Assembly: GCA_015068545.1 (NCBI GenBank)
Contig: SVKH01000106.1
Location: 1-5,077, forward strand
Origin: Oscillospiraceae bacterium
GTDB lineage: Bacteria > Bacillota > Clostridia > UBA1381
Length of the DNA: 5,077 nt
Reading direction: 5' to 3'
Shown: positions 1 to 4,923 of the stretch, piece by piece
Layout: every line of letters starts with the position of its first letter
How positions within the stretch are numbered: the first letter of the stretch is position 1
Notes under the pieces: model-generated
Told to the model about the DNA's origin: nothing
The model's database searches: none
What the model saw: the letters and a program-made list of their open reading frames with translations, nothing else
Translations under genes and position numbers: made by a program

Positions 1-312
1 GCAGAAGTACTCACCGGATGGGGTGACGATTTTTTTTATCTTTTTATCTAATTCAAGGCCGGTTACTTCGTCATATTCCGTTTTGGCACCGTATTTTTCC
101 GCACCTTTTTGCATTTTCATACCAAGAGTAAAGCCATCTATCCCCTCATCAAAACCGGGATAGTTATCGATGTCTCCCGTGAGAGCCATCTGACCTCCTG
201 GAGAAAGTCTTTCTATTACAAGTGTATCAAGTCCTGCACGGGATGCGTACAAAGCTGCTGAATATCCTCCGGGGCCGCCGCCTATAATTATCATATCGTA
301 AATATGTTCCAT
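1..312 (-). CDS. trxB: Thioredoxin reductase, N-terminal part (cut by window edge)
   Basis: This flavoenzyme passes electrons from NADPH through FAD to oxidised thioredoxin in the cytoplasm. The minus strand reads in frame for 104 codons from the ATG at 312 to the window edge, beginning MEHIYDMIIIGGGPGGYSAA. The GGGPGG at residues 11-16 is the FAD dinucleotide-binding glycine motif, and SPGGQM (37-42) followed by DIDNYPGF (47-54) is the conserved flavin-contacting stretch of the TrxB/AhpF family. Full-length TrxB is about 310 residues, so the NADPH domain and redox CxxC lie outside the window. GGAGG seven bases before the ATG fixes the start. The gene is divergent from the Crp/Fnr regulator, and trxA lies beyond that. 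A related TrxB-like ferredoxin or NADH flavin reductase cannot be excluded without the CxxC, but the sequence and the trxA neighbour favour TrxB. Confidence 0.93.
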   Translation of the reverse strand, partial: MEHIYDMIIIGGGPGGYSAALYASRAGLDTLVIERLSPGGQMALTGDIDNYPGFDEGIDGFTLGMKMQKGAEKYGAKTEYDEVTGLELDKKIKKIVTPSGEYFC

Positions 313-332
313 GGATTTACCTCCGTCAAATG

Positions 333-361
333 TTGACATTTTTTATTCAAGATTATATAAT
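333..361 (+). promoter_or_regulatory. Sigma-A promoter of the Crp/Fnr regulator
   Basis: TTGACA (333-338), a 17-base spacer and TATAAT (356-361) form an exact consensus promoter. The predicted start is near 368, giving a leader of about 30 bases before the ATG at 398. The -10 shares bases 356-357 with the -10 of the opposite trxB promoter. A small dyad, AAATGT-TG-ACATTT (328-341), covers the -35 and could be an operator. Confidence 0.85.
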
Positions 362-380
362 CTAATATAACGTTTGTAAA
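352..380 (-). promoter_or_regulatory. Sigma-A promoter of trxB, overlapping the divergent promoter
   Basis: Read on the minus strand, TTTACA (380-375), a 17-base spacer and TATAAT (357-352) give a near-consensus promoter. The predicted start is near 345, about 33 bases before the trxB ATG. Its -35 lies in the leader of the regulator gene, and the regulator's -35 lies in the trxB leader, so the two promoters occupy the same DNA face to face. Confidence 0.8.
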
Positions 381-397
381 GGAATGGGAGTGAAAAA

Positions 398-1075
398 ATG
401 GCAAGAGCAATGTTTGAACCTGTGTATAATAGTATTTTTCCGTTTTGGAATAAGCTGTCAGAATCAGATAAGGATTTTATCTGTAATAACTCAGTTGCCC
501 TTACATATCCTAAGGGAACTCTCATCCATGACGGTAACGAATGCTCTGGTGTGATTTTTGTAAGAAGCGGTTGCATCAGGGTGTACATGATGTCAGATGA
601 AGGAAAGGAAATAACTCTATATCGTCTGCATCGCGGAGAGGTATGTATGCTTTCTGCATCCTGTGTAATCAGTGCAATCACATTCGATGTAGGCATAGAT
701 GCCGAAGAGGACAGCGAATGCTATATAATAAATTCCACCGCATTTATGAAAATATCTGAGGATAATCCTGATATAAAGATATTCACGTTAGAAACTGCCG
801 TTAATAGATTTTCTGATGTGATGTGGGTTATGCAACAGATTCTGTTTATGAGCATGGATAAGCGTCTTGCCATCTTCCTTTGGGATGAGTCCGCAAGGAT
901 ATCGGATGATACTATATACCTCACCCATGAGCAAATTGCAAAATACATCGGTTCGGCAAGGGAAGTGGTATCCAGAATGTTGAAATATTTTGCAAATGAG
1001 GGTATAGTGGAGCTATCCCGAAAGGGAGTTAAGATTATCGACAAAAAGCGATTAAAGGAGATATATACCGGCTAG
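398..1075 (+). CDS. Crp/Fnr-family transcriptional regulator
   Basis: This 225-residue protein has the family's usual length and order: a cyclic-nucleotide-binding-like beta-roll (about 20-120), a dimerisation helix (about 125-160) and a Crp-type winged helix (about 165-222). The recognition helix reads SAREVVSRMLKYF (187-199). It keeps R188, E189 and R193, the equivalents of Crp R180, E181 and R185, plus an Fnr-like serine at 192, so TGTGA-like half-sites are expected. The Crp cAMP-pocket pattern (GE plus RSA-type arginine) is not intact: after GE (80-81) comes CMLSASC, giving a C83-x5-C89 pair. The N-terminal cysteine cluster of Fnr is absent. The effector is therefore unknown; a thiol switch is a reasonable guess given trxB, trxA and ccdA around it. 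GGGAG seven bases upstream supports the ATG. It likely acts on trxA and perhaps on the shared trxB promoter. Confidence 0.92.
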   Translation: MARAMFEPVYNSIFPFWNKLSESDKDFICNNSVALTYPKGTLIHDGNECSGVIFVRSGCIRVYMMSDEGKEITLYRLHRGEVCMLSASCVISAITFDVGIDAEEDSECYIINSTAFMKISEDNPDIKIFTLETAVNRFSDVMWVMQQILFMSMDKRLAIFLWDESARISDDTIYLTHEQIAKYIGSAREVVSRMLKYFANEGIVELSRKGVKIIDKKRLKEIYTG

Positions 1076-1094
1076 TAAAAACCATATCTCCTTT
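1054..1094. terminator. Probable bidirectional terminator between convergent genes
   Basis: AAAGGAGATAT (1054-1064) and ATATCTCCTTT (1084-1094) form a perfect 11-bp stem with a 19-base loop. The stem includes the last codons of the regulator gene, and its stop codon lies in the loop. U-tracts are weak: TTTT then CATTTTTT on the plus strand, CTTTTT on the minus strand. The position between two convergent genes supports a shared terminator, but the large loop and weak tracts make it an inefficient one. Confidence 0.5.
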
Positions 1095-1106
1095 TCCAAT
1101 CATTTT

Positions 1107-1412
1107 TTAGTCTAGCATTGCAAGGATTTGCTGTTTTGGTCTTGCCCCAACAGAGGTGTTTACCACTTCACCGTTTTTAACTACGGCAAGCATTGGTATG
1201 CTGGATACGCCAAATGCCGCTGCAAGTTCCGGTTCTTCGTCCACATTTATTTTACCGACCATGATATCTAAGCGTTCTTCTGCTATTTCATCCACTATTG
1301 GTGATACCATACGGCAAGGACCGCACCATTCTGCGAAGAAGTCTAAAAGTACAGGCTTTTCGCTGTTTTTTACAAGTTCAAAATTTTCTTTATTTATGCT
1401 AAGTACTGACAT
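1107..1412 (-). CDS. trxA: Thioredoxin
   Basis: This small cytoplasmic dithiol carrier takes electrons from TrxB and reduces protein disulfides, and it is the usual donor to CcdA. From the preferred start it is 101 residues, close to the family's roughly 105. The active site WCGPC is at 29-33 (redox C30 and C33), with the buried aspartate in LLDFF (D24), the conserved KINVDE (54-59) and the cis-proline loop SIPML (P73). An upstream in-frame ATG at 1424 would add MEKN. That ATG abuts the AAGG of the only Shine-Dalgarno-like sequence, leaving no spacing, whereas AAGGA lies 11 bases before the ATG at 1412, so the latter is preferred. The gene is transcribed alone, convergent with the Crp/Fnr gene and divergent from ccdA. 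Its promoter appears to depend on an activator, as described at the -10 and dyad. Confidence 0.95.
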   Translation of the reverse strand: MSVLSINKENFELVKNSEKPVLLDFFAEWCGPCRMVSPIVDEIAEERLDIMVGKINVDEEPELAAAFGVSSIPMLAVVKNGEVVNTSVGARPKQQILAMLD

Positions 1413-1445
1413 ATTTTTTTCCATCCTTTCTTCTTTTGTAAGTTT

Positions 1446-1474
1446 ATTATACCCCGAATTTTAATATTTTTCTG
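1446..1474 (-). promoter_or_regulatory. trxA promoter with good -10 and no recognisable -35
   Basis: TATAAT (1451-1446, minus strand) is an exact -10, giving a predicted start near 1439 and a leader of about 26 bases to the ATG at 1412. The hexamer 17 bases upstream (1474-1469) reads CAGAAA, a poor -35. The region before the -10 is GGGG rather than the TGn of an extended -10. This is typical of a promoter that needs an activator, and a dyad is centred close to -41. Confidence 0.65.
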
Positions 1475-1487
1475 TGACAAAGTCACA
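1473..1487. promoter_or_regulatory. Candidate Crp/Fnr-type operator upstream of trxA
   Basis: TGTGAC-AAA-GTCACA is a perfect inverted repeat with 6-bp arms around a 3-base centre at 1480. This is about 41 bases upstream of the predicted trxA start, the class II activator position for Crp/Fnr proteins. Half-site TGTGA matches that expected from the R-E-x-x-S-R recognition helix of the regulator encoded 400 bases away. One feature does not fit: TGTGA and TCACA are five bases apart, not the usual six, so another odd-centred regulator cannot be ruled out. Confidence 0.55.
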
Positions 1488-1553
1488 TTTTGAGGTTTTA
1501 TTTTAAAAAGGTATACATATCTTTCATATTTTGGCAATAACTAAATTTAAAGA

Positions 1554-1582
1554 TTGACTTTTTTTAAAGCATATAATAAAAT
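1554..1582 (+). promoter_or_regulatory. Promoter of the ccdA operon
   Basis: TTGACT (1554-1559), a 17-base spacer and TAAAAT (1577-1582) each differ from consensus by one base. The predicted start is near 1589, giving a leader of about 49 bases. A TATAAT at 1572-1577 has no suitable -35 and is less likely. The dyad at 1473-1487 would be about 109 bases upstream of this start, too far for ordinary class II activation. Confidence 0.65.
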
Positions 1583-1637
1583 TTAATAAAGATGCTGTTT
1601 TGAAAATGAGCAGACAATTCGATATATGGAGGATTAA

Positions 1638-2297
1638 ATGCAATACTTTATCGCTTTTTTGGAGGGAGTAATCACATTCATCTCACCATGCCTTTTGCCT
1701 ATGCTTCCTGTGTATGTTTCCTATTTTGCCGGTGGCGGTGAAAGGAAAACGGGTAGAACAGTGGTGAATGCTTCGGGATTTATACTTGGTTTTACTATAA
1801 TTTTTGTGCTTTTGGGTGCTCTTGCAGGAACTTTAGGCAGGTTTTTGGTGGAGTATAGAAAGGCTCTGGATATAGTGACTGGAGGAATAGTGATACTATT
1901 CGGGCTAAACTATCTGGGACTATTAAAACTGAATATTTTCAAAGGTTTTTCAGGCAGAAAATCATCAGATATGGGATTTTTCTCTGCCATGCTGTTTGGT
2001 ATGGTATTTTCCATAGGTTGGACTCCATGCGTAGGAGCTTTTTTAGGCTCGGCTCTAATGCTTGCAACATCTTCCGGAAAAGCCATGCAAGGGGTTTTTA
2101 TGCTGCTTACGTATTCGCTTGGTCTTGGCATACCGTTTCTTATAAGTGCAATTCTTATAGATAGGTTAAAATCGGCATTTAGTTTTATCAAAAAGAATTA
2201 TATGGTGGTAAACCGAGTTTGCGGAGTACTGCTTGTTATAATTGGAATTTTGATGGCAACCGGAGTTTTTACTGTGGTTATGTCATCATTAAACTAG
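1638..2297 (+). CDS. ccdA: CcdA-type transmembrane thiol-electron transporter
   Basis: CcdA proteins carry reducing equivalents from cytoplasmic thioredoxin across the membrane to extracytoplasmic thioredoxin-like proteins. The 219-residue length and six predicted membrane segments (about 4-28, 44-69, 77-98, 113-143, 150-175 and 190-215) fit the family. Both signature motifs are present: SPCLLPMLPVY with C18 in the first segment, and GWTPCVG with C131 in the fourth; these two cysteines form the transported disulfide. A third cysteine, C195, is in the last segment. GGAGG five bases before the ATG fixes the start. The stop codon is fused to the next gene's ribosome binding site (TAGGAGG), so the two are translated from one mRNA, probably coupled. 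No cytochrome c or heme lyase gene is visible, so a role in general extracytoplasmic thiol reduction is possible. Confidence 0.95.
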   Translation: MQYFIAFLEGVITFISPCLLPMLPVYVSYFAGGGERKTGRTVVNASGFILGFTIIFVLLGALAGTLGRFLVEYRKALDIVTGGIVILFGLNYLGLLKLNIFKGFSGRKSSDMGFFSAMLFGMVFSIGWTPCVGAFLGSALMLATSSGKAMQGVFMLLTYSLGLGIPFLISAILIDRLKSAFSFIKKNYMVVNRVCGVLLVIIGILMATGVFTVVMSSLN

Positions 2298-2307
2298 GAG
2301 GAAATAT

Positions 2308-2856
2308 ATGAAAAAATCTTTAAAGTGGATTATCCCAACAGTTTTACTGGTTGCATTGATAGGTGGTGCAACTATCCTTTACAATAATCTTTCAAAAGGC
2401 TATGAAGAAAAAAATCAAATGCAAAGCAGTAGCTCCACCGAGCAAGCCAGAAAGCCTGCACCCGATTTTACAGCAATTGATATGTCGGGGAACAAAGTAA
2501 AGCTGTCGGACTTTTTGGGAAAGCCTGTAGTTATAAATTTCTGGACCTCATGGTGCGGCTATTGCAAAGAGGAAATGCCGGATTTTGAAAAGCTTAGCAT
2601 AGATTATCCGGAGGTACAGTTTATGATGATAAACCCTGTGGGCGAAGTAGATAAGGAAGAGGATGCAAAGGCTTTTATAGAGGAAAACGGTTACAGCTTT
2701 GATGTGTTTTATGACGACTTGTACAGTGCAACTCAAAACTATTATGTAACTTCATATCCTACCACAGTATTTGTTGATGAATATGGTAATTTTGTGGGCA
2801 GAGCCAACGGTATGATTAACTACGATACGGTAAAGAGTGTCCTTGCAAAAATGTAG
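2308..2856 (+). CDS. Membrane-anchored TlpA/ResA-like thiol-disulfide oxidoreductase
   Basis: This 182-residue protein has a positively charged N-terminus, one membrane segment (about 7-25), a low-complexity polar linker (about 30-48, with a run of serines) and a redoxin/TlpA-type thioredoxin fold (about 50-182). The active site is WCGYC (82-86, redox C83 and C86) and the cis-proline is P151 in SYPTTVFVD. There is no lipobox cysteine, so it is anchored by an uncleaved helix rather than lipid. Its likely job is to reduce disulfides outside the membrane using electrons from CcdA, encoded 10 bases upstream. AGGAGG overlapping the ccdA stop sets the start. ResA (cytochrome c maturation) is the best-known relative, but the central YC of the motif differs from ResA and TlpA, and no cytochrome gene is seen, so no gene symbol is given. 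Confidence 0.9.
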   Translation: MKKSLKWIIPTVLLVALIGGATILYNNLSKGYEEKNQMQSSSSTEQARKPAPDFTAIDMSGNKVKLSDFLGKPVVINFWTSWCGYCKEEMPDFEKLSIDYPEVQFMMINPVGEVDKEEDAKAFIEENGYSFDVFYDDLYSATQNYYVTSYPTTVFVDEYGNFVGRANGMINYDTVKSVLAKM

Positions 2857-2886
2857 GAGATATACGATAAAATTTAAAAAAATATA

Positions 2887-2915
2887 TTTATAAAAAAAAA
2901 TAAATATGATAAAAT
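2887..2915 (+). promoter_or_regulatory. Probable promoter of the secreted repeat protein gene
   Basis: TTTATA (2887-2892), a 17-base spacer and TAAAAT (2910-2915) form a moderate sigma-A promoter within a very AT-rich stretch; the predicted start is near 2922, giving a leader of about 76 bases. The AT-only dyad ATATTTAT/ATAAATAT (2884-2891 and 2900-2907) overlaps it. No terminator is visible after the TlpA-like gene, so readthrough from the ccdA operon is also possible. Confidence 0.5.
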
Positions 2916-2924
2916 CAAAAAACA

Positions 2925-2970
2925 GCAGGAAAATTCTGCAAAAAATTATATCCCCGGTGAAGCGGGTATA
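2925..2970 (+). other. Two small hairpins in the leader of the secreted protein gene
   Basis: The predicted 76-base leader contains GCAGGA-AAA-TTCTGC (2925-2939, 6 bp including one G-U pair) and a second stem CCCG-GTGAAG-CGGG (2953-2966). The second stem extends by three A-T pairs (2949-2951 with 2968-2970) past one mismatch. GGGAGG (2983-2988) follows, nine bases before the ATG. Neither stem has a following U-tract, so they are not terminators. They may stabilise the mRNA; they match no riboswitch class I recognise. Confidence 0.35.
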
Positions 2971-2997
2971 GATAAAACATGAGGGAGGAATACTTCA

Positions 2998-4488
2998 ATG
3001 AAAAAAATCTTATCAATGGCATTGAGCCTTGTTATGGCTCTTGGCTTGTGTGTTTCTGTAAATGCTGCAGACGATAAGCTGGCAGATGCACAGGCATACA
3101 CAATGGGAACAGCTATAAACAGCAGTATCTCTGATGCGGACAGCGCAGATGTGTACAAGTTTGAGCTAAATGGACCAAGCACAGTTACAATTGATCTTAC
3201 AGCGCAAATCTTCAGACTTAATTTCAAGCTGTATGACAGAAACGGAAAAGAGCTTTGGTCAGACAAGCAAACGAGCAACGACACAACAAAGGAAATAAGC
3301 TACAAAAAGGACATTACACTTTGTAAAGGTGCTTACTACTTTGAAGTTTCAAAAAGCTCAGGCGTAGGCGACTATTCAATGAACATTACCGAAAAGGGTA
3401 TCTACGAAACTGTATCAGAGGAACAAGGCGGAAGCAACAACACAACAAAGACTGCAAACCCTGTTGGCGTTGGTCTTAAGTACAGCGGATGTATCGCAGT
3501 TAACGATGATATGGATATATACTACTTTGACGTAGATTCATCAGGTAAGATTTCTGTAAATCTTACATCAAATATCAGCAAGTTAAAACTAAGACTTTGC
3601 GATGATAAGAATAAGGAAGCTTGGAACGACGTACCAAATGCTGATGCGGATACAAAGGAAATAAGTTACAGCAAAGAAATGTACATCAACAAGGCAAGAT
3701 ATTATTTCTACGTTAATAAGAGCGAAGGTGAAGGCTCATACTCATTCCAGATTGACTTCACTCCATCAGAGGAATCCTTCATAGAAGCTTACAGCGGAAT
3801 CAACAACGATATGGATTCAGCAAGTATTATTGATGTTAATAAGAAGTACAAAGGTCTTATCGCAGCAAACGATGATACAGACGTATACGAAATCGCATTG
3901 GATGAAGGCGAAATCACAGTAGATATGACATCTGACATGGATCGTCTACAACTAAGAATAACAAATCAGCAAGGCAAGGAAGTTTGGAGAGAAAAAGCTG
4001 AAAAAGGTCATTTCTCAAAGTCTTTGAAGATAGCTCACGGAAAGTACTATTTCCATGTAGTTAAGGGCGAAGGTCAGGGAAGCTACAACTTCTTCATCAC
4101 AGACGGCGGTATAGTATCAGATGCAGCTCCTTCCGGTGACGTTATCACCGTTAAGGTAAACAACAAGAACGTTTCCTTCGACCAGCCACCTGTACTTGAA
4201 AACGGCAGAACTCTAGTTCCACTTCGTGCAATTTTCGAAGCTTTGGGCGCTAAGGTTTCATGGGACCCAAATACACAAACTGTTACAGCTACAAAAGGAG
4301 ATATAAATATTTCTCTTCAAATCGGCTCAGCGAACATGAATGTAAACGGCGCAAACAAGGTGCTTGATGTCCCTGCAAAGATTATGGGCGGAAGAACACT
4401 TGTTCCGGTTCGTGCTATTTCAGAAGCTTTTGGCTGTGACGTAAACTGGGAAGGTGCAACAAAGACTGTTATCGTAAACAGCAGATAG
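2998..4488 (+). CDS. Secreted protein with three PPC-like repeats and a CuAO-N1 domain
   Basis: This 496-residue protein has a classical signal peptide (MKKIL, hydrophobic 5-20, likely cleavage after A23 in VNA). Three tandem beta-rich repeats follow, resembling bacterial pre-peptidase C-terminal (PPC) domains, at about 28-132, 148-254 and 266-368. Matching landmarks recur at 122-residue steps: D-x-Y at 51, 173 and 295; K-E-x-W with the tryptophan at 87, 209 and 330; and a closing G-x-Y. The C-terminus (about 382-495) is a copper amine oxidase N1-type domain made of two half-repeats: NGRTLVPLRAIFEALG (402-417) and GGRTLVPVRAISEAFG (464-479). Despite its name, this domain alone has no oxidase activity and is common in clostridial envelope proteins. 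There is no LPXTG, SLH motif or enzyme domain. Many AAC, AAG, TTC and TAC codons, unlike the neighbouring genes, suggest high expression. Four cysteines remain in the mature form (109, 165, 201, 480). The function is unknown; surface or structural roles are likely. Confidence 0.9.
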   Translation: MKKILSMALSLVMALGLCVSVNAADDKLADAQAYTMGTAINSSISDADSADVYKFELNGPSTVTIDLTAQIFRLNFKLYDRNGKELWSDKQTSNDTTKEISYKKDITLCKGAYYFEVSKSSGVGDYSMNITEKGIYETVSEEQGGSNNTTKTANPVGVGLKYSGCIAVNDDMDIYYFDVDSSGKISVNLTSNISKLKLRLCDDKNKEAWNDVPNADADTKEISYSKEMYINKARYYFYVNKSEGEGSYSFQIDFTPSEESFIEAYSGINNDMDSASIIDVNKKYKGLIAANDDTDVYEIALDEGEITVDMTSDMDRLQLRITNQQGKEVWREKAEKGHFSKSLKIAHGKYYFHVVKGEGQGSYNFFITDGGIVSDAAPSGDVITVKVNNKNVSFDQPPVLENGRTLVPLRAIFEALGAKVSWDPNTQTVTATKGDINISLQIGSANMNVNGANKVLDVPAKIMGGRTLVPVRAISEAFGCDVNWEGATKTVIVNSR

Positions 4489-4529
4489 TTTTGTAATCCG
4501 TACCGGAAACTTTTTATAAAAAAAATATT

Positions 4530-4572
4530 GCCTCTTTAAGCAAGATTTTGGCTTGTTTAAAGAGGCTTTTTT
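4530..4572. terminator. Strong intrinsic terminator, probably bidirectional
   Basis: The arms 4530-4544 and 4552-4566 form a 15-bp stem (one G-U pair) with a 7-base loop, followed by TTTTTT (4567-4572). This ends transcription of the secreted protein gene, whose stop is 42 bases upstream. On the minus strand the stem is followed by AATA and then eight T residues, so it can also stop transcripts entering from the right. Confidence 0.92.
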
Positions 4573-4573
4573 A

Positions 4574-4601
4574 CTTTATAGGAAACTGCGTTCCCATAAA
4601 G
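4574..4601. repeat. Small hairpin just after the terminator
   Basis: CTTTAT (4574-4579) pairs with ATAAAG (4596-4601), and GGAA (4581-4584) pairs with TTCC (4591-4594) past a single A-C mismatch, leaving a 6-base loop. No T-tract follows; the A-rich bases after it argue against a second terminator. It may be the left part of the palindromic block that continues to 4734. Confidence 0.5.
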
Positions 4602-4617
4602 AAAAAATAATTACACT

Positions 4618-4668
4618 GCCGTGCAATTTTTTTTGAAAAGCTTTAGCTTTTCAAAAAATGCACATGGC
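4618..4668. repeat. Long AT-rich hairpin, first half of a palindromic block
   Basis: The core GAAAAGC-TTTA-GCTTTTC (4635-4652) is extended by T/A pairs (4629-4634 with 4653-4658). After a small bulge it continues with GTGCA/TGCAC (4621-4625 with 4659-4663), and GCC/GGC (4618-4620 with 4666-4668) closes it. The last pairs share bases 4667-4668 with the next hairpin, so the two outer stems compete. The T-run is on the 5' side, so this is not a terminator for plus-strand transcripts. Confidence 0.6.
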
Positions 4669-4734
4669 ATAAGAAAAGCAAAATTGCTTCGGCCTTCCGC
4701 CGTAGGCGGTGCAGCGAAGCTGCTTTTCTTATGC
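4667..4734. repeat. 68-base GC-rich hairpin, second half of a palindromic block
   Basis: The outer arms GCATAAGAAAAGCA (4667-4680) and TGCTTTTCTTATGC (4721-4734) match perfectly over 14 bp. Inside, GCTTCG (4686-4691) pairs with CGAAGC (4715-4720), and CCGCC (4697-4701) pairs with GGCGG (4705-4709) around a GTA loop. The centre is far richer in G and C than its surroundings. It looks like an intergenic palindromic unit (REP- or MITE-like) or a structured RNA; a genome copy count would separate these. No protein is encoded. Confidence 0.65.
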
Positions 4735-4749
4735 TCTCATTTATAAAAA

Positions 4750-4923
4750 TTAAGGATAGATAGTCTGGCTATTAAAAGCATTAAGAGTTTCCTCTGTTTG
4801 ATTACTGCTATGATCATGAAGAATTACTCCTGCAGGACTACATAAATTAAGGTGTTTATTATGCAGTAGTGAAGCTGATATATGGAGCAAAAATTCACAT
4901 ATTATAATGGAAAATGTATTCAC
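4750..4923 (-). CDS. Doubtful 57-residue reading frame
   Basis: A minus-strand frame runs from a GTG at 4923 to a TAA at 4750 and would encode 57 residues beginning VNTFSIIICEFLLHISASLL and ending NAFNSQTIYP. I recognise no domain. AGAGGTG overlaps the GTG itself, so ribosome binding site spacing is wrong for this start, and no clear promoter is seen. The codon use is not distinctive and a plus-strand frame of similar length exists in the same place. It may be chance, or the worn end of a former gene. It is listed so it can be checked, not as a confident gene. Confidence 0.15.
   Translation of the reverse strand: MNTFSIIICEFLLHISASLLHNKHLNLCSPAGVILHDHSSNQTEETLNAFNSQTIYP

Noticed and set aside
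343..696. Minus-strand open frame of 117 codons opposite the regulator gene
   Set aside because: It lies entirely antisense to, or in the promoter of, a clear Crp/Fnr gene, has no recognisable domain, and reads as a shadow frame.
721..1044. Minus-strand open frame of 107 codons opposite the regulator's C-terminal half
   Set aside because: It is antisense to the winged-helix coding sequence and has no family resemblance or ribosome binding site of note.
1156..1464. Plus-strand open frame of 102 codons opposite trxA
   Set aside because: It is the complement of a gene with a textbook WCGPC active site; the serine-rich product is typical of an antisense shadow.
2884..2907. AT-only hairpin after the TlpA-like gene as a terminator
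   Set aside because: The stem has no G-C pair, the loop is all A, and no T-tract follows, so it would not terminate transcription.
2946..2997. Cyclic-di-GMP riboswitch before the secreted protein gene
   Set aside because: A stretch around 2953-2968 loosely recalls the 3' part of the GEMM-I motif, but the conserved GGCAAACC and GACGCAAAGCC segments are absent and the leader is too short.
3010..3057. Lipoprotein signal in the secreted protein
   Set aside because: Cys18 follows leucine rather than a small residue, so the lipobox is not satisfied; VNA at 21-23 gives a normal signal peptidase I site.
4635..4658. Hairpin followed by A residues as a second terminator
   Set aside because: On the plus strand the stem is followed by A, not T, and the T-run is on its 5' side; on the minus strand it is likewise followed by A.
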